Below the pieces are notes generated by a model, which worked only from the letters and a program-made list of their open reading frames with translations, was not told the DNA's origin and did no database searches. Below are positions 17,570 through 26,104 of a stretch of DNA of 64,000 bases, piece after piece. How positions within the stretch are numbered: position 1 is the stretch's first letter; each line of letters opens with the position of its first letter. A program made the position numbers and the translations under genes. The stretch lies in contig JAEYHZ010000004.1 in NCBI GenBank assembly GCA_023409265.1, forward strand, positions 372,001 through 436,000. Reading direction: 5' to 3'. The stretch comes from Bacillota bacterium. Lineage in GTDB: Bacteria > Bacillota > Clostridia > Acetivibrionales > DSM-1351.

Positions 17570-18367
17570 TCAGGACCGGTTCTGTCTCACCAGCTCATAA
17601 ATCATTATTGATGCAGCTATTGAAGCATTCAAGGACTCTGCCCTGCCCGGCATTGGAATTTTTACCAGCGTGTCAGACATTTCAGCAGTTTCATCGCCTA
17701 TGCCGTTTGCTTCATTTCCCACAATTATAGCACTCTTACAGGTTAAATCCTCGTCATAATAATTGTTTTGTCCATTGAGATGAGATGCTATCACTTTAAA
17801 GTCATTGAGCTTTAGATTACGTATAGTTTCGATTATATCCAAATTTTCTATGATGGGCAGATGAAAGACTGATCCCATAGTGGAACGGAGTACTTTCGGA
17901 GAATACAAATCAACGCAGCCTTTTGTCATTAATACTGCTGAAACACCTGCAGCATCGGCAGTTCTGATAATGGTTCCAATATTGCCGGGATCCTGGAGGC
18001 TGTCCAATATAACTATAAATTTGCCGTTTTCTATAGCTTTGCTAAATTCTACAGGCTGCTTTTTCAGCACAGCCAGAACACCCTGGGGTGACTGTGTATC
18101 CGATATCTCTTTAAAAAGCTTATCTGGTACCTTATAAATATGGTCGCACACTCCGCTTAATCTTGAAAAAAGCGCAGAACCACCATTTAAGCTATCAAGC
18201 TTATCTGAAATAACAGCCTTGATAATATTTTGTCCATCGTCTATTGCATCATTAACAAATCTGATACCTTCAACAAAATAAAGTCCCTGCGAATCTCTGT
18301 ATTTTTTCTGGTGTAATGCTTTAATATCCTTTATAGTGCTGTTCTGACTGCTTTGTATAAAGTTCAC
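17570..18367 (-). CDS. TrmH/SpoU family RNA 2'-O-methyltransferase
   Basis: A 265-residue SPOUT methyltransferase that would 2'-O-methylate a ribose in rRNA or tRNA using SAM. The N-terminal substrate-binding domain has YFVEGIRFVNDAI; the knot domain has the three classic motifs: LDSLQDPGNIGTIIRTADA, IIVGNEANGIGDE and IPMPGRAESLNASIAASIM. I start at GTG 18367, with GGAGG about 7 bases upstream; the longer frame begins at TTG 18391 inside that ribosome site. Target nucleotide is not deducible. Its upstream neighbour on the same strand is a TfoX-C protein. Confidence 0.92.
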   Translation of the reverse strand: MNFIQSSQNSTIKDIKALHQKKYRDSQGLYFVEGIRFVNDAIDDGQNIIKAVISDKLDSLNGGSALFSRLSGVCDHIYKVPDKLFKEISDTQSPQGVLAVLKKQPVEFSKAIENGKFIVILDSLQDPGNIGTIIRTADAAGVSAVLMTKGCVDLYSPKVLRSTMGSVFHLPIIENLDIIETIRNLKLNDFKVIASHLNGQNNYYDEDLTCKSAIIVGNEANGIGDETAEMSDTLVKIPMPGRAESLNASIAASIMIYELVRQNRS

Positions 18368-18447
18368 CGTTATGTCCTCCGGAGTTAACAAAATTTACTC
18401 AAATTAATATTATGTACAATTGAACCGTTATTTTTAAATACAAATGG

Positions 18448-18702
18448 CTACTTATGGCTAATATAAAACTCTTTAAGTTCAGCTTTCACTTCTTCTGAAA
18501 GATTATGCCATCTGATGCCCCGTATTGCTCCTTCAAGACCATAAAGTCTGTTTAGGCAAGCAGAGTCATCAATACTTTTTATTCTAAGCCAGGCCTGTTT
18601 GCTGCCCATGTCAGTTAACTGTTCAAATGTAGTAATTCCCACTTCATTCAGCTGACGACCTACCTCTTTACCTATATTAGGTAGCTTTATTAACTCACTC
18701 AA
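18448..18702 (-). CDS. TfoX C-terminal domain protein
   Basis: An 84-residue stand-alone TfoX-C domain: LIKLPNIGKEVGRQLNEVGI is the helix-hairpin-helix start, then TDMGSKQAWLRI and CLNRLYGLEGAIRGIRWHNL. The start is TTG at 18702 with GGAGG 8 bases upstream; the longer frame (to 18810) runs into the GNAT gene and is not coding. In proteobacteria this domain is the C-terminal part of the competence regulator TfoX; in Firmicutes the free domain has no known role. It follows the GNAT gene by 28 bases, so it is probably co-transcribed. Confidence 0.85.
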   Translation of the reverse strand: MSELIKLPNIGKEVGRQLNEVGITTFEQLTDMGSKQAWLRIKSIDDSACLNRLYGLEGAIRGIRWHNLSEEVKAELKEFYISHK

Positions 18703-18730
18703 AAATTGTTCCTCCTTTATAATTATCCAT

Positions 18731-19165
18731 TTAATTATTATCCAATATTTTTTTAAGAAAATATTTTTTAAAACCCTCCGGACAGTCCTCCAGTGTAGCA
18801 TATATTTCATAACCGTTTTTTATGTAGAAATCAGGAGCTTGAAAACTGAATGTATCCAGCAGAATAATCCTGCACCCTTTTTCAAGGGCAATTTGTTCAG
18901 CCTGTCTTAAAAGTTTTTTCCCTAATCCAAACTTTCTAAAATTTTCGTCAATCCAAAAAATATTTATATTTAATCTGCGCCAGTAGGCTATTTCACCTAA
19001 AAGACCACCGATTACATTACCGTTCTCATCTCTCAATAAAAGTTGCAATGGCTCAAAAAGCACATTCTGCTCTGATGGAACATTTTTTAAATTGTATTCA
19101 ATCAATTTTGATTTAATGTAATTCCTCTCTTGTTCAGAGCAGTCCTCTGAAATTTTAAGATTCAT
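18731..19165 (-). CDS. GNAT family N-acetyltransferase
   Basis: A 144-residue acetyl-CoA-dependent acyltransferase. The GNAT core is visible: VIGGLLGEIAYWRRLNIN (beta strands), FRKFGLGKKLLRQAEQIA (pyrophosphate-binding loop, here R-x-x-G-x-G) and LLDTFSFQAPDFYIKNGYEI. The start overlaps the upstream MmcQ gene by 11 bases and has GGGAGA upstream, so the genes are translationally coupled. The acceptor is unknown. Confidence 0.88.
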   Translation of the reverse strand: MNLKISEDCSEQERNYIKSKLIEYNLKNVPSEQNVLFEPLQLLLRDENGNVIGGLLGEIAYWRRLNINIFWIDENFRKFGLGKKLLRQAEQIALEKGCRIILLDTFSFQAPDFYIKNGYEIYATLEDCPEGFKKYFLKKILDNN

Positions 19166-19535
19166 CGGTTTCTCCCTTCAAGGCCTCTCTCACCTTCTTT
19201 GGCAGTTTCCCCAAAACTGTCGTATAGGAATGGTCAATCATGGTTCTAAGGTCATCATCTGAAACCTGCCCATTCAAATGAACCGTATTGAAATAAGGCT
19301 GCTGAATGGGCGGACAATGATAGCCCCGTACAACAGTATCTGGGTATAGGTTTCTATAAATTGTCCCTGTTATTTTATCACAGTTTAACGTAATTTTCCT
19401 ATCCTCAGACCTGGGATAGATCTGAGCAAAAAGTCTTTTATGAACTTTAACGCATATTGGAACTTCTCCAAAGGGGAAATCCAGATAGGAACCTTTCTTT
19501 GAGAGACAATAACTTATAATTTCTTCGGTTGTCAT
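19155..19535 (-). CDS. MmcQ/YjbR family DNA-binding-like protein
   Basis: A protein of about 126 residues with the MmcQ/YjbR fold: CLSKKGSYLDFPFGEVPICVKV, LFAQIYPR, ITLNCDK and PIQQPYFNTVHLNGQVSDDD, ending LPKKVREALKG. I start at ATG 19535 (MTTEEIISYC) where homologues begin; the frame could extend to 19565. The family has a double-wing DNA-binding-like fold (CyaY-like) but no proven function. It is the first gene of a small minus-strand unit with the GNAT and TfoX-C genes. Confidence 0.88.
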   Translation of the reverse strand: MTTEEIISYCLSKKGSYLDFPFGEVPICVKVHKRLFAQIYPRSEDRKITLNCDKITGTIYRNLYPDTVVRGYHCPPIQQPYFNTVHLNGQVSDDDLRTMIDHSYTTVLGKLPKKVREALKGETDES

Positions 19536-19612
19536 ATTTACCTGCCTGCTCGTATAATTACTCATTTGTCAAATCAATTATTCAATCAATTTTGAAAATA
19601 AATTGGATTATT

Positions 19613-20020
19613 TTATACCCTATCCGGTTTACATGCAAAAGCCAGAATATGCCCGTCAGGATCAGAACCATAGGCTACATTATCTCCCCAGCCGCGGAGT
19701 TCAGTTTTACTGATTCCTGTTCCTCCGGCCTGTACTATTTTTTCATAGCATTCATCGGGATTGTCAACAAAAATATAGATTTCGCTTCGGGGTATTCCAT
19801 TGGCGTCATTTGGATTCTGAATTTTGCCCTCAAGTATTCGCATTATTCCTGCTTCAGGCATAATCCCCAATGAAACCTTATCCCCCAGTTCAAACTCGGT
19901 CATACCTGGTACATTTAAACGTGGTTCATAACCTAAAACCTTTTGGTAAAATGTTTTACTTCGCTCCTGATCCTTAACGTATATTATGAACATTACACTA
20001 TTGTCTTTTGATATAATCAC
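19613..20020 (-). CDS. VOC/glyoxalase superfamily protein
   Basis: A metal-dependent vicinal-oxygen-chelate fold protein of about 135 residues: FIIYVKDQERSKTFYQKVLG opens the first module, EIYIFVDNPDECYEKIVQAGG the second, and AYGSDPDGHILAFA ends it. It resembles bleomycin-resistance/glyoxalase-like proteins; substrate unknown. I prefer GTG at 20020, which has AAAGGA 8 bases upstream; the Met at 19993 is an alternative. It appears monocistronic. Confidence 0.85.
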   Translation of the reverse strand: MIISKDNSVMFIIYVKDQERSKTFYQKVLGYEPRLNVPGMTEFELGDKVSLGIMPEAGIMRILEGKIQNPNDANGIPRSEIYIFVDNPDECYEKIVQAGGTGISKTELRGWGDNVAYGSDPDGHILAFACKPDRV

Positions 20021-20078
20021 TGAAACCATCCTTTACTTTTTTTGAAGATTTTTACAATATACAATTTTACTGCTATTG

Positions 20079-20456
20079 CTATTCATAACGGTATGGCAGC
20101 AGCTCCTCAAGTTTTACCACCTTTCCCTCATCAACCAAAACATCTGCTTTCAGATTATCCTTATTAATCTGATATATAAACTCTCTGCATCTTCCGCACG
20201 GAGGATATACCTTTCCTCCTGCACCAACAGAAACAATTTTAACTATTCTGGATTCACCATTTGTAATCATTTGGGCAATTGCAGCATGCTCGGCACAAAA
20301 TCCCATACTGGAAGGTGTATCTATGCATACGCCTGTATAAACATTTCCTTTATCTGTAAGCAAAGCACTTGCAACAGATGCAACATAGCAATTCTTTGAC
20401 AGTTGCCGGGGGCTTACCTTTTCAAATGCTCTTTCCCTTAATTCTTCCAAAGTCAT
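20079..20456 (-). CDS. cdd: Cytidine deaminase
   Basis: A 125-residue zinc hydrolase that deaminates cytidine to uridine in pyrimidine salvage. The zinc and catalytic motifs CAEHAA (His/Glu pair; here Cys-Ala-Glu) and PCGRCRE are intact. The start ATG at 20456 follows AAAGGAG. Length is slightly shorter than the common 130-136. The variant spacing leaves open that it belongs to the blasticidin-S-deaminase-like branch, but cytidine deaminase is the best call. Confidence 0.85.
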   Translation of the reverse strand: MTLEELRERAFEKVSPRQLSKNCYVASVASALLTDKGNVYTGVCIDTPSSMGFCAEHAAIAQMITNGESRIVKIVSVGAGGKVYPPCGRCREFIYQINKDNLKADVLVDEGKVVKLEELLPYRYE

Positions 20457-20543
20457 ATAAAGCTCCTTTACCGTAATTTTGATCGCAAATAAGCAACCAT
20501 AATTACAAAGTTATAAATTTCTATTGTATTTTTTGAGTATGCT

Positions 20544-21293
20544 CTATGTATACATGGTCAAATTAGTATTACACTTTCCTATACCACAAAGCATCTTTAT
20601 TACAGCTTCTGTACTTTTTTCAGCTACTTCTATAAAATTTTGTCTCTCACTTATATCTCCCAGATAATGTGCATCCGAAGAATATATTTTGTTAATATTC
20701 TTTAATTTCAAGTGGCGTTCTTCCAGCGATACTTCCTTGGTTTTGTCCTTAATTTCCACACAGCTAATATCTATGTCTTCCGGTATTGTTCCAAAGCTTG
20801 CAAGGAGTGAAGCAGCCGGTCTGTCTATATGGGCCGGAACAGCCAGCCCTTTCAACTCCCTGTTAACAACCCGGAATACTTCATTAATGGTAATAGTAGT
20901 TGCTACAAGGAGTAACCGGTCTTCCTTTTTAATTATATTATCATCCCGGTCCATTATTAATTGAGGTCCAAAAACAGCTTCATTATTTTTATAAGCAGGC
21001 AGTCTTGAGTATATCCACGCCTGCATTTCCATCGCTCTTTTCAAATCCGGAAACAAACATATTAAATGAATCTCTTCAGCCGTTTCAACTTCCATCCCCG
21101 GAATAACCAAAAGCTGCTTATCAGCAGCAGAAGAAATACACGCCTCAACATTGGAACAGGAATTATGGTCCGTAATGGCTATAATGTCCAACCCCTTCAG
21201 CATACTCATATTAACAATATTGTTGGGTGTCATGTCATTATCTGCACAAGGAGATAATGCAGTATGTATATGAAGATCGTATGCCAGCTTCAA
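20544..21293 (-). CDS. PHP domain phosphoesterase, sensor-hydrogenase cluster
   Basis: A 249-residue metal-dependent phosphoesterase of the PHP family. The metal ligands are visible: DLHIHTALSPC, ITDHNSC, PGMEVETAEEIHL, VPAHIDRP and SSDAH. Start TTG at 21293 with GGAGG 9 bases upstream. It is the last gene of a six-gene minus-strand run (25587 down to 20544). PHP proteins of this type are commonly found beside clostridial and Thermotoga hydrogenase genes; this one may hydrolyse a nucleotide or phosphorylated signal. Role in the cluster is inferred from position. Confidence 0.88.
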   Translation of the reverse strand: MKLAYDLHIHTALSPCADNDMTPNNIVNMSMLKGLDIIAITDHNSCSNVEACISSAADKQLLVIPGMEVETAEEIHLICLFPDLKRAMEMQAWIYSRLPAYKNNEAVFGPQLIMDRDDNIIKKEDRLLLVATTITINEVFRVVNRELKGLAVPAHIDRPAASLLASFGTIPEDIDISCVEIKDKTKEVSLEERHLKLKNINKIYSSDAHYLGDISERQNFIEVAEKSTEAVIKMLCGIGKCNTNLTMYT

Positions 21294-21323
21294 AATAACC
21301 TCCGACTTTCTTATAGAGCTCTG

Positions 21324-21677
21324 CTAACTTTCTTTAAATTTTAAAAGCTTTGACTCAACAATTCTTCTGCTTATCTCAAAGGAATTCAAACTTGAACCTA
21401 TAATAATAATCCCATTTTCCCTGGCTTTTTCAAGAGTAAATTCCTCAACTTTAATATCCTCCGGAATTATTACGCAGGACACCTCTGTCAGCAAAGCCAC
21501 AGCAGGTACATTAACATTTGTCAGTACTGTTATCCATGCATCCCCTTTTTTTGCGTGGGACATTACCCAGCTTAAAAGATCACAAATATATACATTTTCC
21601 ACTTTCGCTTCAAAATCCGCACTGTTATCGGTCAATAATCTTCCTGAGATGATTTTTACCAAATCCTTAATATTCAT
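21324..21677 (-). CDS. DRTGG domain protein 1 (sensor-hydrogenase cluster)
   Basis: A small 117-residue protein of the DRTGG/HprK-N-like fold: MNIKDLVKIISGRLL, then VENVYICDLLSWVMSHAKKG, TVLTNVNVPAVALLTEVSC and GIIIIGSSLNSFEISRRI. The frame extends to TTG 21689 but the ATG at 21677 is the natural start. It lies 31 bases before the PHP gene and 96 bases after the hydrogenase-like gene. A paralogue (23563-23919) sits on the other side of the hydrogenase-like gene. DRTGG domains are thought to bind ligands next to CBS or kinase domains; as free domains their role is unknown. Confidence 0.82.
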   Translation of the reverse strand: MNIKDLVKIISGRLLTDNSADFEAKVENVYICDLLSWVMSHAKKGDAWITVLTNVNVPAVALLTEVSCVIIPEDIKVEEFTLEKARENGIIIIGSSLNSFEISRRIVESKLLKFKES

Positions 21678-21785
21678 AACAATATCCAATCCAAATCAAT
21701 TTGTATTCCAGTTATCTGTATTCTTATTTATAAAGTAATGTTAAAAAGTATCCTGGTTATAAAGTGTCTTTCTTATAAAGCATTA

Positions 21786-23105
21786 CTAGTTATCACCATT
21801 TGTGTCTGTATCCAGAACCGGTGGGACTTTTCCCCCCAGCACTACCATTTCTTCAGCAAGATCACGGATTCTTTGTCTCAGTTTAAAAATGCAGTCATTT
21901 TCATTTGCAATCTCTCTGACGATGTCCTCTGCAAGCGCCCTGCAGTTCGGTGCACCGCAGGCACCGCAATCCAGGCCGGGAAGTCCGTTATATATACTCT
22001 CCAGCTTTTCAAGCTTCTCCATAGCTTTTGATATATCCTGATCAAGTTTCATAACAGGCTTATATTCCACGTTTGAAGTCCAGACCAGTTCCTGAAAGCT
22101 GCTCGGGTCCATCTTATCGACCGAGCTGACCGGAGCTTCAAGCAGGTGCTTTTTCAGGTTTGTCTTGGCTACGAAAACATTTGTCATTGTCAATGGTCCC
22201 CCAAGACAACCACCTGTACAGGAAAGCGCCTCTACAAAATTCACATCGGAAAGTCTGTCACCCTCTATTTCATCAAATATCCTGATAACATTATGTATTC
22301 CATCCACCGCCAATACTGTCTCGGTACCAAGAGCTCCGCTTTCACCTCCCGAGTTGGCCCAATCTATTCCTTCAAAGCCAGCCTCAGCATATTCAGGAAG
22401 GTTATCCGGTCTGCTCAATGCTGCCAACACCTTAAGGTATATATCCTTAATAGATATAACACCATCAACGTAGGACTTTTGCTTTTCGTAGGGAGACTTC
22501 ACACTGGTCACTTTTGCCGCGCAGGGAGAAATAAAAAATACTCCGATATCCTCTATGGGAATATTCTGTTTTTCGTTCAGCTTGCTTTTAACTATCTTCG
22601 CTGCAACCTCCATGGGTGACTCAAGTTTCACAATATTGTCTATAAGACTGGGGAATCTTACCTGAATAAGCCTCACCACCCCTGGACAAGCAGAGGAAAT
22701 CATGGGCTTTTTCACAGATGGGTCAGCCAGCAGTTGTCTGGTAGCCTCACTGACAATTTCAGCAGCACGGGCAACCTCATAGACATAATCAAACCCTACA
22801 GTTTTTAAGGCATTGAGAATATTATTTCTGGAATACTTTTTATCAAACTGTCCATAAAGGGAAGGGGCAGGAATTACTACTTTGTATTTATAATCATTAA
22901 TCATTTCAGGACTGTCGGTGATTGCCTTTTTTGCAAAATACGGACATACCCTGATACACTCACCGCAATCTATACAACGTTCCTTTATTATTTGAGCCTT
23001 GCCCTTCCTTACACGAATAGCTTCGGTAGGACACCTTTTTATGCAGTTGGTACAGCCTCTGCATTTGTCTTTATCCAGATTAACAGAATGGAAGTACTCA
23101 TTCAT
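21786..23105 (-). CDS. FeFe-hydrogenase-like sensor protein with 2x[4Fe-4S] and C-terminal Fe-S domain
   Basis: A 439-residue protein (ATG 23105 after GGAGG). Residues 15-25 and 44-54 are two ferredoxin clusters (CxxCxxCxxxC). The hydrogenase large-subunit fold follows: SSACP (Cys140), SPCAAK (Cys195) and SCTGGCLGG (Cys296, Cys300) keep all four H-cluster ligand cysteines. The canonical TSCCP loop reads SSACP, so the proton-relay cysteine is alanine (139), and the Glu after SPCAAK is absent. A C-terminal LPGLDCGACGAPNC domain with Cys380, 383, 388 and 405 binds a further [4Fe-4S]. The alanine change matches putative sensory hydrogenases rather than fast H2-producing ones. Lying between DRTGG proteins and an anti-sigma-like ATPase, it probably senses H2 or redox state. 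Confidence 0.9.
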   Translation of the reverse strand: MNEYFHSVNLDKDKCRGCTNCIKRCPTEAIRVRKGKAQIIKERCIDCGECIRVCPYFAKKAITDSPEMINDYKYKVVIPAPSLYGQFDKKYSRNNILNALKTVGFDYVYEVARAAEIVSEATRQLLADPSVKKPMISSACPGVVRLIQVRFPSLIDNIVKLESPMEVAAKIVKSKLNEKQNIPIEDIGVFFISPCAAKVTSVKSPYEKQKSYVDGVISIKDIYLKVLAALSRPDNLPEYAEAGFEGIDWANSGGESGALGTETVLAVDGIHNVIRIFDEIEGDRLSDVNFVEALSCTGGCLGGPLTMTNVFVAKTNLKKHLLEAPVSSVDKMDPSSFQELVWTSNVEYKPVMKLDQDISKAMEKLEKLESIYNGLPGLDCGACGAPNCRALAEDIVREIANENDCIFKLRQRIRDLAEEMVVLGGKVPPVLDTDTNGDN

Positions 23106-23136
23106 AATGACCTCCAAAAAATAAATAAATGGCTCT

Positions 23137-23559
23137 TCATGTAAAATATACTGTTATTGTTACTTTGGTACCTTTTCCGACCTCGGTATTTATGTCAAGC
23201 CTATCTGAATATTTTTTCATATTGGGAAGCCCCATTCCTGCGCCAAAACCCATCTCTCTAATTATATCCGGAGCTGTTGAGTAGCCTTCTTTCATGGCCA
23301 GCTCCAGATCAGCTATTCCAGGACCATGATCTATAATATTTATTACTACCCTGTCGCTCCATATTTCAACATCTGCATATCCACCGTGCCCATGAATTAC
23401 GGCATTTATTTCAGCCTCATACATAGCAATTGCAGCCTTTTTAATCCTATCTGAAGATATTCCGATCTGAGCAAGCTTCTTTTTTACATTACTGGAGGCC
23501 TCTCCGGCTGCAACAAAATCATTAGCAGGAATATCATACCTAAGCTTTATGTTGCTCAT
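23137..23559 (-). CDS. Anti-sigma-type HATPase (RsbW/SpoIIAB-like ATP-binding protein)
   Basis: A 140-residue GHKL ATPase domain with no other domain. MYEAEINAVIHGHGG is the N-box, DHGPGI the G1 box and EMGFGAGMGLPNMKKYSD the G2 region. Such stand-alone proteins resemble serine kinases that control anti-sigma partners. ATG at 23559 follows GGGAGG. It lies 3 bases after the upstream DRTGG gene and 32 bases before the hydrogenase-like gene, so they are co-transcribed. It may carry the signal from the hydrogenase-like sensor; no sigma or anti-anti-sigma gene is in this window. Confidence 0.88.
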   Translation of the reverse strand: MSNIKLRYDIPANDFVAAGEASSNVKKKLAQIGISSDRIKKAAIAMYEAEINAVIHGHGGYADVEIWSDRVVINIIDHGPGIADLELAMKEGYSTAPDIIREMGFGAGMGLPNMKKYSDRLDINTEVGKGTKVTITVYFT

Positions 23560-23562
23560 TAC

Positions 23563-23919
23563 CTACCTCCCGGCAGAAGAACCGTTTGTTAATCCGGCTT
23601 CATAAAGCCTCCCGCATGCAATAAACATTGTAAGCTCTGTTGTCATAAGTACAATATTTTTTTCCCGCGCAAGTTCAATCATACCGTCAAGAGGCTGCTT
23701 GCCTCTTACAAAAATTACTGCTTTTATGTCCATCATTTCTGCAGTTCTTATAACCTGCAAATTTATAAGGCCTGTCAGCAGTACCACATTTTCAGTCACA
23801 TAGGCCATTACATCACTCATAAGATCAGAGCCGCAGGCAGACGTGACCTCATAATCAAGTACATCTTTCCCCGTCAGCACCAGGGCATCCAAACAGGTAG
23901 AAATATCAAGCAGCTTCAT
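23563..23919 (-). CDS. DRTGG domain protein 2 (sensor-hydrogenase cluster)
   Basis: A 118-residue protein of the DRTGG-like fold: MKLLDISTCLDALVLTG, CGSDLMSDVMAYVTENVVLL, NLQVIRTAEMMDIKAVIFVR and IVLMTTELTMFIACGRLYE. The start could be GTG 23928, but ATG 23919 is better spaced from AGGGGGTG. It follows the kinase gene by a few bases. It is a paralogue of the protein at 21324-21677, with the same length and strand pattern. Function unknown. Confidence 0.8.
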   Translation of the reverse strand: MKLLDISTCLDALVLTGKDVLDYEVTSACGSDLMSDVMAYVTENVVLLTGLINLQVIRTAEMMDIKAVIFVRGKQPLDGMIELAREKNIVLMTTELTMFIACGRLYEAGLTNGSSAGR

Positions 23920-23931
23920 ACGCTTCACCCC

Positions 23932-25587
23932 CTAAAAAAAGCAGCTTCCACCAACAAACTCCTTAACAATTGAATTATTGGGAACTTCTTTACCGTCTAT
24001 AGGCAGGAAGTAGCTTAAAAACTCAATAAGCCTTTTGACCTCGGAATATCTTTCATTTTCAGGACCAAGCGCCAGCAGCAGCGGCTCGGCATAGGTCTTG
24101 AGCAAACATAGTTCATATACAAGAGAAGAATTGAACATAATATCTGCATTTTCCTGATAGGGGAATATGTTTTTCTCCTCTCCTCTTCTTACAGAAGGCC
24201 ACCTGTTAATTGTGTTTATTGCCGAGCAGCCTCTGAACTGATTGTCCCTTACTATTCTTCTGATAATTCTGGTATCGGTTGAAGGGATTCTGTTATGGTC
24301 ATCTATGTTCATTGAGGTCAATGCACTTACATATATCTTATACTTGTCTTCAGGTGAAATTGAAGCAGTGAGCTTGTCATTCAAACCGTGTATCCCTTCA
24401 ATAACAAGAATAGTATTTTTATTCATAACCATCCTTTGCCCGTATGATTCCCTCGACCCGGTTTCAAAATTATATACGGGAATTTCAACTTCATGACCCT
24501 CCAATAATGAGGTCAGGTGTTTATTGAACAGCTCCACATCTATAGCCTCAAGAGCTTCATAGTCGTATTCTCCATCCTCGTCCATGGGAGTTCTGTCTCT
24601 GTTTACAAAATAGTTATCCAGAGATATGGTCTTGGGAATGTACCCATTTACTCTCAACTGAATACCCAGCCTGTTTGCGAAGGTGGTTTTGCCGGAAGAT
24701 GAGGGCCCTGAAATGAGGACTATGCGTTTTTGCTCCTCATGATTTGTAATTTTATCGGCTATTTCAGCAATCTTCTTCTCATGAAGGGCTTCACTGACCC
24801 TGATGAGATCACCTATTTCGCCTGCTTTGACAATATCATTCAAGGCTCCAACATTTTCAACTCCAAGAATACGTACCCATTTTTTATACTCTATAAATAC
24901 CTTAAAAAGCTTCTTCTGCTCCTCAAAGGTAGGAAGTTCTTCAGGTTTAGCCTTGGAAGGGAACTGTATCACCACCCCGGGCTGATGGAATTTAAGGCTG
25001 AAGCATTTAATATAACTGGTGTCTGGAACCATGTAACCATAATAATAGTCCTCATATCCCCCACAGTTGTAAACCGTTACATATGGTTTCTGTCTATGCT
25101 CCAGAACCTCATACTTATCAAGTCTTCCGGTTTTTTTGTACAGTTCTCTGGCACTCTCGGTGGTGACAATCTTTTTTTCAAAAGGTAATGCGGCCGAAAT
25201 GATTTGATGCATTTTTTTCTGAACTGCCTCCACATTTAATTCCGTCAGTTCTTCATCACCTTTTATTTCGCAATAAACTCCATTGCTCATAGGATGACTG
25301 ATAACTGCATTTCGATCAGGATACAGTTCATGAACAGCCTTAATAAATATAAAATAAAGGCTTCTTCTATAGATTCTCATACCATCTTCATCTGTAAGGT
25401 CAATAAACTTTATTTTGGCATCCTCAACCAGCTCATGGTTCAAATCTTTTATATCATTATTGACTCTGGCTGCTACAATAGCTGAACAATAGCCTTTGTC
25501 AAAGCGTTTGCTGAGTTCCAGCAATGTTGTTTTCTTATCAATTTCGTATTTTTCATTATTTAATGTAACAAATATCTTATTGCTCAT
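23932..25587 (-). CDS. TGS-domain nucleoside kinase (uridine kinase/phosphoribulokinase-like)
   Basis: A 551-residue fusion. Residues 1-67 form a TGS (ubiquitin-like) domain, 70-280 resemble the second additional domain of threonyl-tRNA synthetase, and 290-480 are a uridine-kinase/PRK domain with P-loop GPSSSGKT (294-301), SLDNYF, and VIEGIHGLND. Start ATG 25587 with GGAGG 6 bases upstream (the frame can reach TTG 25593). It is the first gene of the six-gene cluster. Kinases of this build are frequent in clostridia and lie next to hydrogenase-associated genes. The phosphorylated substrate is unknown. Confidence 0.88.
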   Translation of the reverse strand: MSNKIFVTLNNEKYEIDKKTTLLELSKRFDKGYCSAIVAARVNNDIKDLNHELVEDAKIKFIDLTDEDGMRIYRRSLYFIFIKAVHELYPDRNAVISHPMSNGVYCEIKGDEELTELNVEAVQKKMHQIISAALPFEKKIVTTESARELYKKTGRLDKYEVLEHRQKPYVTVYNCGGYEDYYYGYMVPDTSYIKCFSLKFHQPGVVIQFPSKAKPEELPTFEEQKKLFKVFIEYKKWVRILGVENVGALNDIVKAGEIGDLIRVSEALHEKKIAEIADKITNHEEQKRIVLISGPSSSGKTTFANRLGIQLRVNGYIPKTISLDNYFVNRDRTPMDEDGEYDYEALEAIDVELFNKHLTSLLEGHEVEIPVYNFETGSRESYGQRMVMNKNTILVIEGIHGLNDKLTASISPEDKYKIYVSALTSMNIDDHNRIPSTDTRIIRRIVRDNQFRGCSAINTINRWPSVRRGEEKNIFPYQENADIMFNSSLVYELCLLKTYAEPLLLALGPENERYSEVKRLIEFLSYFLPIDGKEVPNNSIVKEFVGGSCFF

Positions 25588-25827
25588 TGTCAACCTCCAA
25601 TTTTTATAGCTAATTTATCTGTATATGTTCTACCAAATATGTTCTACCGACTTTTTTAATCTTAAAGCATTTAAATCACGTCACAAACCTGTCATCCTAA
25701 CCTTAAATTATTGGCCGTGGATAATCTGGCGATAATTAACTGCTATAATAGTTTAGATGCTATAAGATAATAATATGCCATTTATAGCATATATTCTATA
25801 TACATACAAAATATCCTTTTCCTATTA

Positions 25828-26104
25828 TACCCTCTATTAACAATGTACAATACGTTTTTGAGTGGTGAATTTGCCCTGCGGCTAGCGTTGAAGCCGCTTG
25901 CAAGGCACCAAAGCCTTTCTGCGCGTCTTCGCCTTGTCGCAAGCCAAATTCTCTCGCTCAAAAATCACCGATCTCACGCCGAGATATTTTGGCAATTTTC
26001 GAGGAGGATGGACGCAGCCTTGCTGACGCAAGGCAAGGACGATAACAAAGAAAAGTGGCAAAATAGCCGGCGTGAGGCGTGTTGTACATTGTCAATAGAG
26101 GGTA
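25828..26104 (-). repeat. 277-bp MITE, copy B (inverse of copy at 8596-8870)
   Basis: The same 27-bp terminal inverted repeats, TA-flanked, as copy A but in reverse orientation. By eye the copies are about 95% identical; copy B has two single-base insertions (hence 277 against 275). The open frame within is not a gene. The left flank 25594-25827 is AT-rich and holds only the leader of the sensor-hydrogenase cluster. Confidence 0.85.
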
